From Alnus glutinosa (Eukaryota > Streptophyta > Magnoliopsida > Fagales > Betulaceae): a stretch of DNA of 64,000 nucleotides. Each line of letters starts with the position of its first letter. Position 1 is the stretch's first letter. The translations under genes and the position numbers were made by a program. The notes under the pieces are model-generated. The model searched no databases. It saw only the letters and a list, made by a program, of their open reading frames with translations, and was not told where the DNA came from. Where the stretch lies: NCBI RefSeq assembly GCF_958979055.1, contig NC_084886.1, positions 7,311,154-7,375,153 on the forward strand. The letters are read 5' to 3'. Shown here piece after piece: positions 38,953 to 51,344 of this stretch.

Positions 38953-41900
38953 ATGAAAGGCAGCCGCAGGACCATTCAGGCTATACTAAGCAGTACTGGC
39001 AGGTCGTTTTCCTATTCCATTCCAAGGGTCTACTCCCCATCTCTGTCGTATGTGAAGAAAAGGCTTTCTTTCTTAGCATCCTTCCCTACCCAGAGACTGC
39101 CCCTCCAAAGCCCTTTTCTTTCTCGTTTGCTTGACTTCCCTCGTAAACCCAACTCCTCCGTAGTTTCTTCTTCTGTTACTCTTCGGCTTGTGAGTACCAG
39201 CAGCTCCTCCTCCTCCTCCTCCGAAGAACAGCAAGATATTGATGTCGACCCTAACGAACACGAAGACCCATTTCAATGTAAGCTTCTTTTTGCCTGTTTC
39301 TCTTAGCTTTTCCATTAACTTATATGCCAATAAAAAATAAAAAAAATCATTTATTTCTTTTTCAATTTGTGATTTGGAATGATTTAACCGTACTGTGTTT
39401 TCTTCGTGTACATCCATCCTGTATGTGTTTTTTTTTTTTTCTTCACTCGCTATTTTGGTTTCCAAGATAATTTACGAACACAAAGGGAAATGAGAGTTTG
39501 AATATTGTTGTTGGTGCCCCCTTGATTTCCAGAGCTCTAAGCAAGCCTAGTCGCTAGATAGGTTCAGCTGACTGCGCTTTTTTAGTTTCTGGGTTCAGAA
39601 ATTCTGGAATTCATATATTTTTTTTTTTTTGGTTTCTTTCCCTTCATACTAGACAGAACACTGGTGTTCGTATGTAACTAATTGAGAATAAAAATGCTGC
39701 TTTGGGTCATTGTTTGGTGGGTTTGTGTGAGGGAAAATAATGTAATGTGTTTGATGAAACGTTTCTCTCGTTATATTCACCGAGAGCCTTGCTTTCATTT
39801 ATAATAGTTGCTGCAATATCTGTTACAACCGTGTACAACTGTTTTCCAAATTCAAAATAGCAATTACAACAGAATGATCTAATGATAGAATACAAGCTAC
39901 AATTCAATTGTTGATTTTGAGATTGTTCTATCCTTATCATGAGAAGTCTTATCTCCTGAGGTTTGTTGTGCAATGGCATTGTTTGAGTTTTGAATATCTG
40001 TAGCATCTGATCCAACATTATCTGATCCAATAGTTTGAGGGCTTGGAACTGACTCAGTAGCCTTGTTTCATGTTTCTGATTGGCATGTTGTCTTCGTGTT
40101 TGATCAAAGTCCAATCCCAATTGCCCTGGTTTCAGTTTCTGTGACTCTGGATAAATATAGTTCAGTCGATTTACTTTGAAACTATGCTATGAGTTACATA
40201 CTTCGGACTTTCTAAAAGTACTTTAAATTTTTAGCCTTGTAATTTCTTTACTTTTTTCTGTTTTCCTTGAAATATAAATTCTTGAAGTTAGGAAAAAAAT
40301 AATACATGTTTACTTTATTAACTTGATTGAAGGGTTTGAAATTCAACCAATTTTGTTCGATTCCATGGATATATTTCTCAATATTAACATTGTTCTTTAA
40401 TGTTTTACACATTAGTGCTGCATAGAGTGGGCATTCAATGGTTGTGTTTTTTATTTGTGAAGTTCAATGTTGAAATCAAATTTGTAATCCTCGCTTTTGA
40501 TGGATACTTACATTTCATGAGCAAAATCAGTTTTTTGTCAGCAAATCACTCTTGGTTTGTATGTGATTGTTGACTCACATATGCATTGTGCAGCCCAATA
40601 ACGCCGCTACAAGCTATCCCCACTACAATACTGCTGACCTTCTTGAGAACTATTTCCATTACAGAAGCACTTCGTTCGTTTTTTGACAATTCACTAATCA
40701 TGTTGAGCACTGCAACTTGGTCTTTCAAATTGGTGCCTTTAGCCACTGAGTTCTCTGGCGAAATAGAATTGGTTCTATAGGGCAGTAGTAATGGAGTACT
40801 TTCTTCTTTAAGATTGGGCTTTCTCATCAGTCCCTTCATCAGCAGCATCCAATATATATCCTGAATCCGGAAGCAACCTATTCTCATCAATCCATGGGTT
40901 TCACTTTTGGCTTCTCTTTGTTTTGCTGTCTCCTGACAGGGAGAGACAGAGATTTGAATGATCTGAAAGAGAAGATGACTTCATATTATGTGTTGTATAT
41001 TAAAATGTATTTTAAGAAATTTAATTATAATAGGATTTCATTCACCAGTGTATTGCACTGTAGCAAACTGTGGAATAAGGATAGCTATTACTATTCTAGT
41101 GTTAGAACCAAACTATTGAATAGCAATAGCTATTCCATTCCTGGTAATAGCTATTCTTTTTCCCAACGGAATAGTCATTCCGTGTATCAAACATGCCCTT
41201 AGTTCTAGCTTTTTGTTTCATTCACCATAGACGGTGATGCTATCTTTGCTGAACTATTTTTTATTTGCAGGTGAAACAATTGGAGAAGGAGAATCCACAG
41301 ATGGATGGGAAGAAGAGGATGAGGCCGAGCCTGAGGTACAATATTCTGGCTTAAACCATCTCAGCTAAATCAATCTACATTTCGGTTGATGAAAGTCACT
41401 CATATATATAGATTGGAGATGGAGGTGATGGTGGTGGAGTTGTTTTTCAAGGTGTCCCATGGGGTGAATCGACTCTCTCTATTGCCTGTGACGTCTTGTT
41501 GCAATTTGGCAATGACATGAAACTCTATGCTTTCAAGACGACTCCTCGTGGATATGTTTATGTGAGGCTGGATAAACTTACAAATGAGTAAGATCTCTGC
41601 TATTGTTTATCAAAACCTTATGGTAGTGGATTTATGATCAATATTCTGCAACTTCAGTAGCTAAAAGGAGTTCAATTTTTCAATAAAGCCTGTTTTCCCA
41701 TTAACCCTAAATGATAGCATACCCTATGGTCAAAATATAAGCTCTTCTGATAGTTAATTTGCTCTTGTGCTGAAGCCCCATGTGCTATAATGCTGAGGCA
41801 TGGACGCTCTGCTCTAATCTATCTTTGACCAAGGTCTTTCATAATGTTCCACACTATTTATGTTGGTACCTGTAGTTATAGAAAGGTACATCTTACATAT

Positions 41901-42550
41901 TAGTTAGAGGAGATAATCTTATTACGTTTATGTCTTTATTTGAATCTCCATGGTTTGTTAAGATGCCAATATTGCTTCCATATTCAGATATGGTTGTCCC
42001 AGCATGGAGGAGCTTGAGAGCTACAGTCAAGAATTCAAGAAAAGATTGGATGAAGTTGGAGAACTTGGAAAAATACCTAATAATTTGGCTCTTGAGGTAT
42101 TGAACAGCTAGCTTTCTTCTGTAGTTTGTATATGAGGCTTTAATCATTAGGCAGTCGGACTTTTGCATAAAATGATAAAGATTTATCTGATTGATGAAAC
42201 TTTTTATTTTGTAGATAATATATCAAGAACCCTTTTGTCTTGTTTTCTAGGTATCATCTCCAGGGGCAGAGAGGATGGTAAAAGTACCGGATGATTTGGA
42301 TCGGTTTAAAGACAAGCCTATGAGAGTGTGCTATGTAGATGTGGAGTCTAAATGTCAAGAAAAGGATGGTGTCTTTATGCTGGATTCCATGGAAACAGAA
42401 TCGGAGAGTTGTGTGTGGAAGTTGGCAAATGTGAAGGAAAACAGGGACCCTGAAAGTAAAGGTAGACCTTTAAGCCGTAAACAGAAGGATTGGAGATTAA
42501 AAGTGCCATTTGGGATGCATAAAAGGGTGTTCCTGTACCTTGAATACTGA
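38953..42550 (+). CDS. RimP-like (UPF0090/DUF150) ribosome maturation protein, organellar
   Basis: Five exons, 38953-39277, 41271-41335, 41412-41587, 41988-42096 and 42251-42550, join in phase to 324 residues. The first 90 are rich in Arg, Ser and Leu with almost no acidic residues, as expected for an organelle-targeting peptide, followed by a Ser run and acidic linkers. The conserved part has the RimP N-domain and then the hallmark EVSSPGAERMVKVPDDLDRF, matching the bacterial SSPG-x-x-R signature before the SH3-like C-domain. Bacterial RimP assists 30S subunit maturation; the plant protein presumably does so in plastid or mitochondrion. Arabidopsis At1g69210 is the likely ortholog, next to SIK1 as here. 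ATG 38953 was chosen as the first in-frame Met. Confidence 0.88.
39278..41270 (+). other. Intron 1 of the RimP-like gene with unrecognised frames and a MITE-like end
   Basis: This 2.0 kb intron contains two minus-strand frames, 40890-40546 (114 codons) and 40120-39707 (about 137 codons), which I do not recognise; they may be remains of an element. From about 41040 to 41202 lies a block with repeated ggaatag, tagctattcc and gtgtatcaaacatgccctt words, typical of short hAT-type MITEs that mimic each other on both strands. Confidence 0.4.
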
Positions 42551-44958
42551 AATTTTACTAATTGAGTTGTATTGAAGACCGCGAGATGACATGATGAAGT
42601 TGTCTTTGTGTTAGTTGATGAAAAGATCCACTACAAAATGCAGATTTTGTGCGGCATTCCTGGATCCCCACTCCAGTTTTTTAGTATCCCAACTCCTTTA
42701 ATTTGCAAACCCCTCCATCTCTTTTTGTTGTTGTTGTTGTTGTTGGTGGGTAGTGGGCCGAAACTTTGGTCTGGGTTCCATGGTGGATGGCCCAGCCCAA
42801 TGTGCAAACGTTAGTCTACGTGTAGTCCTTCCGTCCGTACGTACAATTGTACAAAGTAATTATGGAGTCGCTTCTTTGTAATTGACAAAGAAGAAAAGAA
42901 GACAAGGAAGGAAAGAAGACACTTTACTTGACAGCGTGATATGAACAGAGGCTCTTTTAAGCGATGGAGACGGTTTGTCCTTTGCGGAAGTTAGTTGTTC
43001 GTTGGCTTATTTGCCTCGTCTTTCTCTCTTCCTTCCTCTCTTCTTCTCCAATAATTTGTTGTTTACAGCACGATTAAACAGCTTCAAAAAAAAAAAAAAA
43101 ATTATAATTATTATGGATGGATATGACCCAGATATGGAAGCTTTTTGAAAAAAGTAGGTAGAAATGGCAGGACAGAAACAATAGATCCTCCCTTCTCCAT
43201 ACAAATAAACCTTCCCAAAATGTAAATAAGACAGAATAGATGATAGTTTCATCAACTTTCACATGGAGCTAAAAGCAGGCGCGTTTAAGCCAAAAGAGGA
43301 TTTCTCCATTTTAGGTTCACCACAAGTAAAGCTATCAATAATACTTCTTTTATTTAGGATTCAATTCGATTCGATTCTCTCCACTCATCATGGTTGGTTT
43401 GGAATCTTCGAGAATTATTATTATTATTATTATTATTTTTTTCTATTGACTAAAAAAAAAAAGAAAAGAAAAGAAGAAGAAGCTATGGAGCTCAGTAGTC
43501 ATTAATCATTACAGATAAGTGGACCATTACCAAACAAGTGGATTTTCTTCATCCTCTATCCTTTTGATTAAGACACTTTTTTCATGTACTCACAAAAAAA
43601 AAAAAAAAACACTTATTTCGTCAGCAACATACACAACCTAATTAGGTTACCCATCTTTATTGGTTAGAAAGGACACTGGCAATTGACATTGTTGTGGATT
43701 AAGCCGTCCCTTTCTTCTTTCTTGGGTACATATTTATATACATTTTGCCCTCCCAAGAATAAAGTTTGTTAACATCTTTAAACAAAATAACATGCCAATT
43801 ATTGACCTCCTGAGCAACAGATGAAGCCAAAAGGAAATTAAATAAATAATAATTTTCACGTCGGAGGAAATCTTGGAGCAGTGTTTTCCTCCAATCAATT
43901 TTGTGAATTATTGGGGGATGAAAAACTGCTGACGTTGGTGATTGATAGTTGTAATGATCTTAAAATTCAAACTCAACGGCTAAAAGCAACGACATGAATA
44001 CAATGATGAACAACTGCTAAGCAAAATTTCAAACCTTGGCAGATAATGCCAATTGGAGAAGTTGGAGAATATGAAGGGCCATTATTAATGCTGATGTAAC
44101 AAGCCTTGGCTATAGAAAGATCACCCAAGGGGCTGTTTGTTTCAAAAATGTATAAAAAAAAAAAAAAGTTCTTTTAAAAAATTATGTTAAATTCTCTTAA
44201 CTAGCTATGTGTTACACAATTTTCCTCTCATTATATATATATATATATGTGCGAATTATTCAGTACCGAATAATATTGCCGTGTCCCATTTTACTGAATT
44301 GATGTGCTAGTATCTATTAATCGTTAATTTTTTTAAACAAGGATTGATTTAAATATCACTTTCACATCAACTCAATATCATTGAGTGTTCCATTTCTCTT
44401 TATAATGAAAGGAGACCTAGTGGTTCAAGCAATTATGAATATTATTATTCATGGAGAACGACATAACAAGGCAGGAGAGCCTAGAGTAGAGAGAAGTCCA
44501 TGACAAAGGGGCATGGTTTAGCCTCAGGCCTCAGGGTTCAGGAGCAGTCGATGTACGTAGGTGGTCCCTGCTACACTAGCTTGTAGGACATTTTGTCCAC
44601 CATACCTAACTAATGCTTGATCCAAAAAAATAAAAACAAAAAAAACTAATGCCACCCAATTTAGGGGCTTTTAAGATAGTGAAAATTAAATTAAATATTT
44701 AATTGAAATAGGAGGTGAATTTAATGGCGAAGCAATTAGAGATAGCATGTGGCATACGGAGGGAATTTGCTCAAAGTTAGAACCCCACACGCTAGAGTTT
44801 CATCCACATTAATGTACAAGCTAGGGAAGACATCATTCGCCAATTTCAGCTGCCGTTATTAAAGACATTTTTTGGTTGCAGCCAAACCACCATGACTACA
44901 TTGACTGGTACTGTTTTGTTTGATTCTTTTCATTTCTTGTGTACTTGGAAACTGTTTG
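42551..44958. other. Gene-free region after the RimP-like gene
   Basis: No gene is visible. The first 200 bases are probable 3' untranslated sequence. Simple repeats are present (TTG units near 42726-42747, TAT units near 43420-43438, several A runs and (TA)n near 44233-44248). Two blocks, about 44405-44640 and 44720-44830, have faint tRNA-like words and A-rich ends and could be SINE remains, but I could not confirm boxes or flanking duplications. Confidence 0.4.
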
Positions 44959-45062
44959 GTCCAACTGTTTATTATGGAAGAAGATGAACAACTTCTCCCA
45001 CCTCCATCGAGTCCAACTGTTTATTATGGAAGAAGATGAACAACTTCTCCCACCTCCATCGA
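44959..45062 (+). repeat. Perfect 52-bp tandem duplication
   Basis: The unit starting gtccaactgtttattatgga and ending acctccatcga is repeated exactly at 44959-45010 and 45011-45062. The lack of any difference points to a recent event or an assembly artefact. Confidence 0.9.
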
Positions 45063-45196
45063 GCTTTTAATATAACGAGATCAATTTTCCAAGGAGAAAA
45101 TACTCATCTAGTAAAATATTGTAAGCAAATTATCTTGAACAACTAAAACGAGGGAGACAAATTTTTACTTATAAAAAACTATTAAGAGCACCTAAT

Positions 45197-45970
45197 AAAC
45201 CACAAATCAATCAAAAAAGAAACGATTCCTCTTCCTTTCTCTAGCTGGCTCTAGACTTCATCTCTCATAAAACGGATCTGAGAGGAGGAAGGAGTAGACA
45301 GAAAATAGATCTAAGAGGAGGAGGGAGCAGATCTGCTCCCTCCTCCTTTCCCTTTCATTTTCTACTCTCCGCTCCTATCCTCCCTCTCCCACTCTGGTTT
45401 TTTCTATGTTTGTAGGTGTTATCCGACTAGATCAGCAATTTCGGCATCTCCGCTATGTATTTGTCCATCTACCTCCGTGTTGTGCTGTTCATCTCCTCAT
45501 TGGCCGTTGCTGCTGTTGCTTGCTAATTGTATTTTTTTGCTTTGAATAAGAGTTTTCTTCTCTTTATATTTGCCCTCATGAATGATCTATGTGATGGAGG
45601 TTAGTCAGGTGTGAAGAGTTTTCTCTCACAACCTGGATAGTTCGATGTGAAGGGTTATCTCTCATGTCCAGTTTAAATAAATTTTTCTATGTATTTGGCT
45701 ACCCATTGTCTTAGATTTAGTCTGCTCGAAGCAGATATGCTCTTTAACTATTTTTATATATGAGTTAGCAGAAGATGAAAGTCATAAATAGCACTTCGTT
45801 GTAATAATTTTGTTTGTATATATGACTTTGTAACCTTATAGCATGTGGTTATGATTTTGCAGATCTTTTATCTTTTGTGATAGAAAAGTTTTATGCTTGT
45901 AATCTTTGATCAATGAAATACTCATATGTTTCGTTAAAAAAAAAAAAAAAAAACCACAAATCAATCAAAA
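45197..45970 (+). mobile_element. Retroposon with poly(A) tail and perfect 20-bp target duplication
   Basis: Body 45217-45950 is flanked by the identical 20 bases aaaccacaaatcaatcaaaa at 45197-45216 and 45951-45970. It ends in an A run of about 16 just before the right copy, preceded by aatgaaatactcatatg, which looks like a plant mRNA 3' end. There is no long frame. The 5' part is rich in GAGGAGG and CTCCTCC words that can pair with each other around gcagatctgctccc. It is either a processed copy of a host transcript or a non-autonomous LINE-mobilised element; I do not recognise the source. Confidence 0.85.
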
Positions 45971-46352
45971 GTCATCATAGCATATGTTTAAGCTATTTCA
46001 TTATGCATCACATAAAACTCACCTAAATTTTCACCTTCCCAACATCTTTATAATTAAGAAACTCTTATACTTTCTGCATCAGCAAAAGGAGAGACATAAC
46101 TTTGTGAAATCGATTTGACACCATTTCAACATAATCACATTACTTTCTTGCAATTAAGTAATCACATCAAATGGGTTGGGGTCCCAAATACTATGAATAT
46201 ATGATATATTAAAAAGATTTTCTCTAGTCCACCCATAAATTCTTAATAAGGAAAAAAAAAAAAAATCTTATCTGATCTTGTGTCAGCAACTAACCATGGA
46301 TGAGAAAGGCTAAGTCCCCACCAACCATCACATTTGTGCAGATGTGTTGAGA

Positions 46353-47449
46353 TCATGTCTAGGTAGAAACTGCTTAGAGAGAGAGAGAGGGAAAATTGTT
46401 TGATAGTTAGGTTTATGTTTTCCACTATTTTTTTTTTTTTTTTTCTAAGCCTTCCTCCCATTATTTGGTTGATGTGCGCATGCAGCAGGAACACTCCATT
46501 TAGTTGGCCACCATTCACATTCTTCACCCTCTTTCCTCTTCATCACTTTCAAATCATGCATGTAGATCTCTTTAGTAATAAATGACCTCATGCATGTGTG
46601 GTTATAAAGTCAAAATAACATTTACATAACCTTTAATCTATCCTCCCCCACCCACTCCCCCAAACACACACACACAAAAAAAATCACTAATGATTCATTG
46701 AACATCTTTTATATATTGGACCATTTGGTGCTGCTTAAAAAAGACCTGCCTACTCAACTTGCTTGACTTAACCTGATAGAAATCAACAAAAATCATTTGG
46801 TTTTCACCAAGATCGGTTGGGGGTAGGTGAAAATTTTAAGTTCCAACCTAGGATTGGGTTGGTTTTCGAGTAATTCTAGATGTAATACGTACTCATGTCT
46901 AGGTAGAAACTGCTTAGAAAGAGAGAGAGAGGGGGAAAATTGTTTGATAGTTAGGTTTATGTTTTCCACTATTTTTTTTTTCTAAGCCTTCCTTCCATTA
47001 TTTGATTGATGTGCGCATGCAGCAGGAACACACTCCATTTAGTTGGCCACATTCACATTCTTCACCCTCTTTCCTCTTCGATCATCACTTTCAAATCATG
47101 CATGTAGATCTCTTTAGCAATATATGACCTCATGCATGTGTGGTTATAAAGTCAAAATAACATTTACATAACCTTTAATCTATCCTCCCCCACCCACTCC
47201 CCCAAACACACACACACACACACAAAAAAACACTAATTATTCATGGAACATCTTTTATATATTGGACCATTTGGTGCTGCTTAGGGCTGTTAAAAAAACC
47301 TGCCTACTCAACTTGCTTGACTTAACCCGATCGAAGTCAACAAAAATCAATTGGTTTTCACCGAGATCGGTTGGGGGTGGGTGAAAATTTGAAGTTTCAA
47401 CATGGGATTGGGTTGGTTTTCCAGTAATTCTAGATGTAATACGTACTCA
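46353..47449 (+). repeat. 540-bp tandem segmental duplication
   Basis: Copy 1 (46353-46892) and copy 2 (46893-47449) both run from tcatgtctaggtagaaac to taatacgtactca. They differ mainly in simple-repeat lengths (GA, T, CA runs) and a few bases, plus a short insertion (gggctgtt) in copy 2. No coding sequence. Confidence 0.88.
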
Positions 47450-47454
47450 AGTTC

Positions 47455-47563
47455 CTCTAATAATGATATGACTTTTAAAATCACAATTGAACTTATATAT
47501 GATTAATCATCATTATTGAATTTTGATCAAATTGTGATTTTAAAAGCCACACCATTATTAGAG
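47455..47563. mobile_element. 109-bp MITE
   Basis: The left end, ctctaataatgatatgac, and right end, gccacaccattattagag, are inverted copies with few differences, and the inverted match continues inward through ttttaaaatcacaatt. The element folds on itself completely. It directly follows the 540-bp duplication. Confidence 0.75.
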
Positions 47564-47668
47564 TGACATAAGAGGGAGATAGATATGAAGTCTAGAATTA
47601 CTCATTATTTTCGTTCCTATACCTAACCCTAGCTAGCGCCAGGTTCCTCACCCTTAGCCAAGTAATGC

Positions 47669-47815
47669 TAGAAGTCTTTCTTGTGTCACTCTTATGTCCC
47701 TCCAAAAATTATGTGACTTTTAAAATCGTCATTTGATTAATGATTTTTTTTTTTTTTATCAAATTGTAATTTTAAAAGCCACCTCATTTTTTAAGTGACA
47801 CATGAGGGACTTCTG
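47669..47815. mobile_element. 147-bp MITE of the same family as 47455-47563
   Basis: The left side (gtgtcactcttatgtccctcc, then gtgacttttaaaat) mirrors the right side (attttaaaagccac, then gtgacacatgagggac). The core words cttttaaaat and gccac are shared with the element at 47455, so both likely descend from one family. The loop is a T run. Confidence 0.7.
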
Positions 47816-47955
47816 GAATTACTCTCCTTAGCCGCTCCTAAAAAAAAAAAAAAAAAAAAAAAAACACTTGCTGCCTCTAAAAAAAATCTTTTCAAGCACG
47901 ACTTTCTGCCAAAGGCCACATCCTCCCCCTCCCCATTGCCATCATCAAGACACTT

Positions 47956-48250
47956 TATGTAGCACCCCGCTTCATAAATAAGAAAAATATAGATATAATT
48001 TGAATATAATAGTGGGTAAAATAAATAGAAAATACGTGGTGTGAATAAATGCTAGGGAATTGGACATGTAGGGATTTCATTTTTAATTAATTCGAATTTG
48101 GGTGAGTTCAATCGATCAAACTTGGGTTTGATCAATCGAAATAGAATCTACATGTGGGTGCCACGCGAGTGGGTTGGTGAAAAATTACCAATATCAAACG
48201 GGTCTATTGGACTTCAATCGATTGAACAGGGAATCAAGTGTGCGATTAGG
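47956..48250 (+). mobile_element. Possible LTR fragment
   Basis: The segment begins tgtagcaccccgcttcataa, which resembles the first bases of many plant Gypsy-type LTRs, and contains several tcgatcaaac/tcaatcga words. No partner LTR, primer site or coding region is visible, so this is a weak call. Confidence 0.3.
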
Positions 48251-50574
48251 TGATCAACGACGTGCATTGAATGCTTTTTGCAAAAAGTTTCATACATCTG
48301 ACTCTCTAATTTGGAGAGGCTTTTTGCAAAAGCACTCTCTAAAAATGTTTTATTGATTTTTTTGTACTCTCCAAATGTGGAGAGCGAATGTTGAGAGAGA
48401 GATGAAATAAAATAAAAAATTGTCAAAAAAAAAAGATTATTTTAATAAAGTAGAGAAAGATATAGAGAGATATATGGTATTTTGAAAAAGTAGGTAGGTA
48501 AAATAGAAAAATGTAATTTTTTTTAGCTAAACTTTATTTAGAGAGTGAGATGTGGATGGACCATAAAGAACTAGCAGTACTTGATCAAAGGGGCCGGGCA
48601 ACGGTATAATTACTAATTAAGTAATAACAAAAGGAGCTTTAATCTTCCTTTTGCTGCTCGATCTCATTTTGTTATGAATGGTGATCGAGAATGCATGGAG
48701 AAGTGCTAAAGTTGAGAAGTTGCTCTCAGAAATTTGTTGAATATGGGAAGTGGGATTTCATTTGAGAGCATGATAAGAGGTGTTTATATTTCTTTTTGTC
48801 AAAGTCAGAATGAAAAGGGAAGGGAAAGATATCAGCCAAGACGTGGTTCATGGCTCCTCCTGCTTTCTCTCATTCTCTCTCAAAGGATTAAACAATGCAG
48901 GAAGCCATGAATACATCATGCTTTGATATAATGCAAAGATACCTCGAATTGGGGTAGGAAGTCTTGATTTGTCATTATGTGGGGCTTTGATTTGGTGGGA
49001 GGGGGAGGGGCTTTATGCTTTTTACTTCAACACCACACCTTTCTTTTGCCACTGTTACCTGATTTTGATCTCAAGAGATTCCAAACTCCCTCTTAATTGA
49101 TATATTCATCATTTTTTTTTTTTTTTTTTTTATTATTTCTATGGTGGTGGAGGTTGGAGAAACTCAAGAAAATGATGGCTGGGCATGATAAATCTTCAAC
49201 ACAAACACTTTGAAAGCTGACATAAAGTTTGGTTTCTATAATTAAGGAATAGGCCTGAGGATTGAAATGGCATAAACTCTTCCAACAATGCAACAGCAAA
49301 CTATAATTGGAGACTATATTTTTCTTTCTGAAGTTGACAATAACTGGAGTCTACATTGAAAAAACTGTAACACACCATTTGTTTAAAACCAAATCCTTGT
49401 CAGGATTGTTATTGGATCTTGAATACAGAGACCCAATACCCAATAAAATCCCGGCCGTCCATTCTATTACATGCAAGTTGGTTGATAAATGAATCGGGTG
49501 GCTTTGACTGATCTGATCATGGGTACCCATAAAACCATACATCTATGCTTCAATGTGCATCTCTACACAGGACAACCTCTCCTAGTGGAGGAGCATAAAA
49601 GGGACCAAGAAGTTGATGGGGGTAAAGTATAGGACACAACACAGAGAGAAACATATAAAAAGTGTACATAAGCTGGTTTTGGGGAGACAAGAGAGAAGAA
49701 AAATAAAAGTGAGCCAATTAAGAGAGAGAGAGAAAATGATTTTCTTAATAGAAAAAGGTCGCATAGAAAGAAAGGAGAAAAATTATAACCGTTAATACAG
49801 TGACCATACGACAGAAAAGCATGCAACATTATCTACATGCAGCTACCCAAATACATAACCAAGTCAAAAAACTGCTCAAATCATCGACCAAGCCCATTAA
49901 GGTTGCCCTGACAGATTGCAGAACAACTCGATGACTCGAGCACTGCCTTGATAACTAAGAGTTACGTATCTCTTTAGTACATATTTGTCGGCCGCCATGG
50001 ATGATGCTGACACATGTGACCAAAGCTTCGAGGAAGTGGCACCCGGCAAGTCTCCAATAGGCACTCAGGGTACGTACCACATTGAGCCAGCTTTGCAGCA
50101 TTGTTTTATCAATTACCAAACAACTGAAATGAAAGGACGCTAATCTATATATATAGCTGCTCTTATTGTTACAACTAATGGATTAGTAAAGCCTCAAGAA
50201 ATGGCTTTGTCACTTGATTTCAAACATGTTTAATGACAATCTTTAATATCTTATCTCATGTTTTTCCGTTTGTCATAGCACAATCCATGGCCTAGAAATT
50301 AACTGACATGATTTCCGTACGAACTGACACATCTTTTGTCGAGGAAGCTGTTTTGAAAACTTGAAATTAAGTTGGGGAAAAAAAAAAAACTACTCTTAAC
50401 AGCACCCAAGCCAAATAAGTGGAATTCAGATCTTAATTCCTTCAAGGAGGTTTCTGGGTGTAAATCAAATTCACCGTGTAGAATGTGTTTAGGACCACAA
50501 GATTAGAGTTTGACAATTTATGTCTACGTGTTCAAATCGTGTCAAAGCATGAGTATAAGATTATATAAGTTAAC
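48251..50574. other. Gene-free region
   Basis: No gene is visible. 48270-48400 contains short inverted words (ctctctaatttggagag, and ctctccaaatgtggagag downstream) that suggest a small hairpin element. A T run of about 22 lies near 49112-49131 and an A run at 50380-50390. The reading frames here are short and lack motifs. Confidence 0.45.
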
Positions 50575-50949
50575 TCTAACTCAATCTATAAGCTACTTTT
50601 GGTCATGTTGATATTATTCTAGAGGGAGACACTCGATCTCTTAGTGATCTTAGTTATTAATAGTCCTACTTCTTTTTCTTTTTGGTGTTTTTGTAATATT
50701 GTTTCAGATACTAGTGTTCTTCTTTTTTCCTTTAAAAGCTTGAAGGCTTTGAAGGTTTCTCGTAGTGCCAACTTTAGGGTACATGCTTTAGGTAAATGAG
50801 CCGATACCAATCATGTTTTTGGTAGCATTCCCAAGAGTTCTCCCATTCTCTTTTCCATTCGGATTCAGAGTGGTAAGGACCCTCCCTTGTAACCTCTTTC
50901 TCCATTTATTTAAAAAAAAAAAAAAAAAAAAAATTCTAACTCAATCTAT
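50575..50949 (+). mobile_element. Retroposon fragment with poly(A) and 15-bp target duplication
   Basis: Body 50590-50934 ends in a run of about 22 A residues. The flanks 50575-50589 and 50935-50949 are the identical 15 bases tctaactcaatctat. No intact frame is present. The copy was inserted by LINE-type machinery; its parent is not recognised. Confidence 0.8.
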
Positions 50950-51344
50950 GTAATTAAAATGATCAAACTCTTCAATTATAACCATCTAAATTTGTATTCA
51001 ATTCGTGTCGGATTTGCGATTCAAATAAAAAATTGTCTGTCAAGATTTGAATATAAGACTATATAGGTCAACCTTAATCTAACTCATTTAATTAAATGGG
51101 TCAAATTCTTCTCCCCTGATCCTTTAGTATCATTCTTGGGGAGAAAATCCTCCCCCTTTGATTAATAATATTCCCCATTTCATCAAAAAATAAAAAATAA
51201 AAACCCTTTAATTTCGGGTCCGTAAAAAACGGCCAGCCCTACACAAGCCTCATAACCTAAAAATAGAGGGAAGCACATACTACCAGCCCAGACTCTTATC
51301 ATTGTACCATTTTTTTCACTGACGTAGGTATCAGAGGTCTCTTA

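Noticed and set aside
44405-44830. Two possible SINE remnants
   Set aside because: Faint tRNA-like words only; I could not find both boxes and a target duplication.
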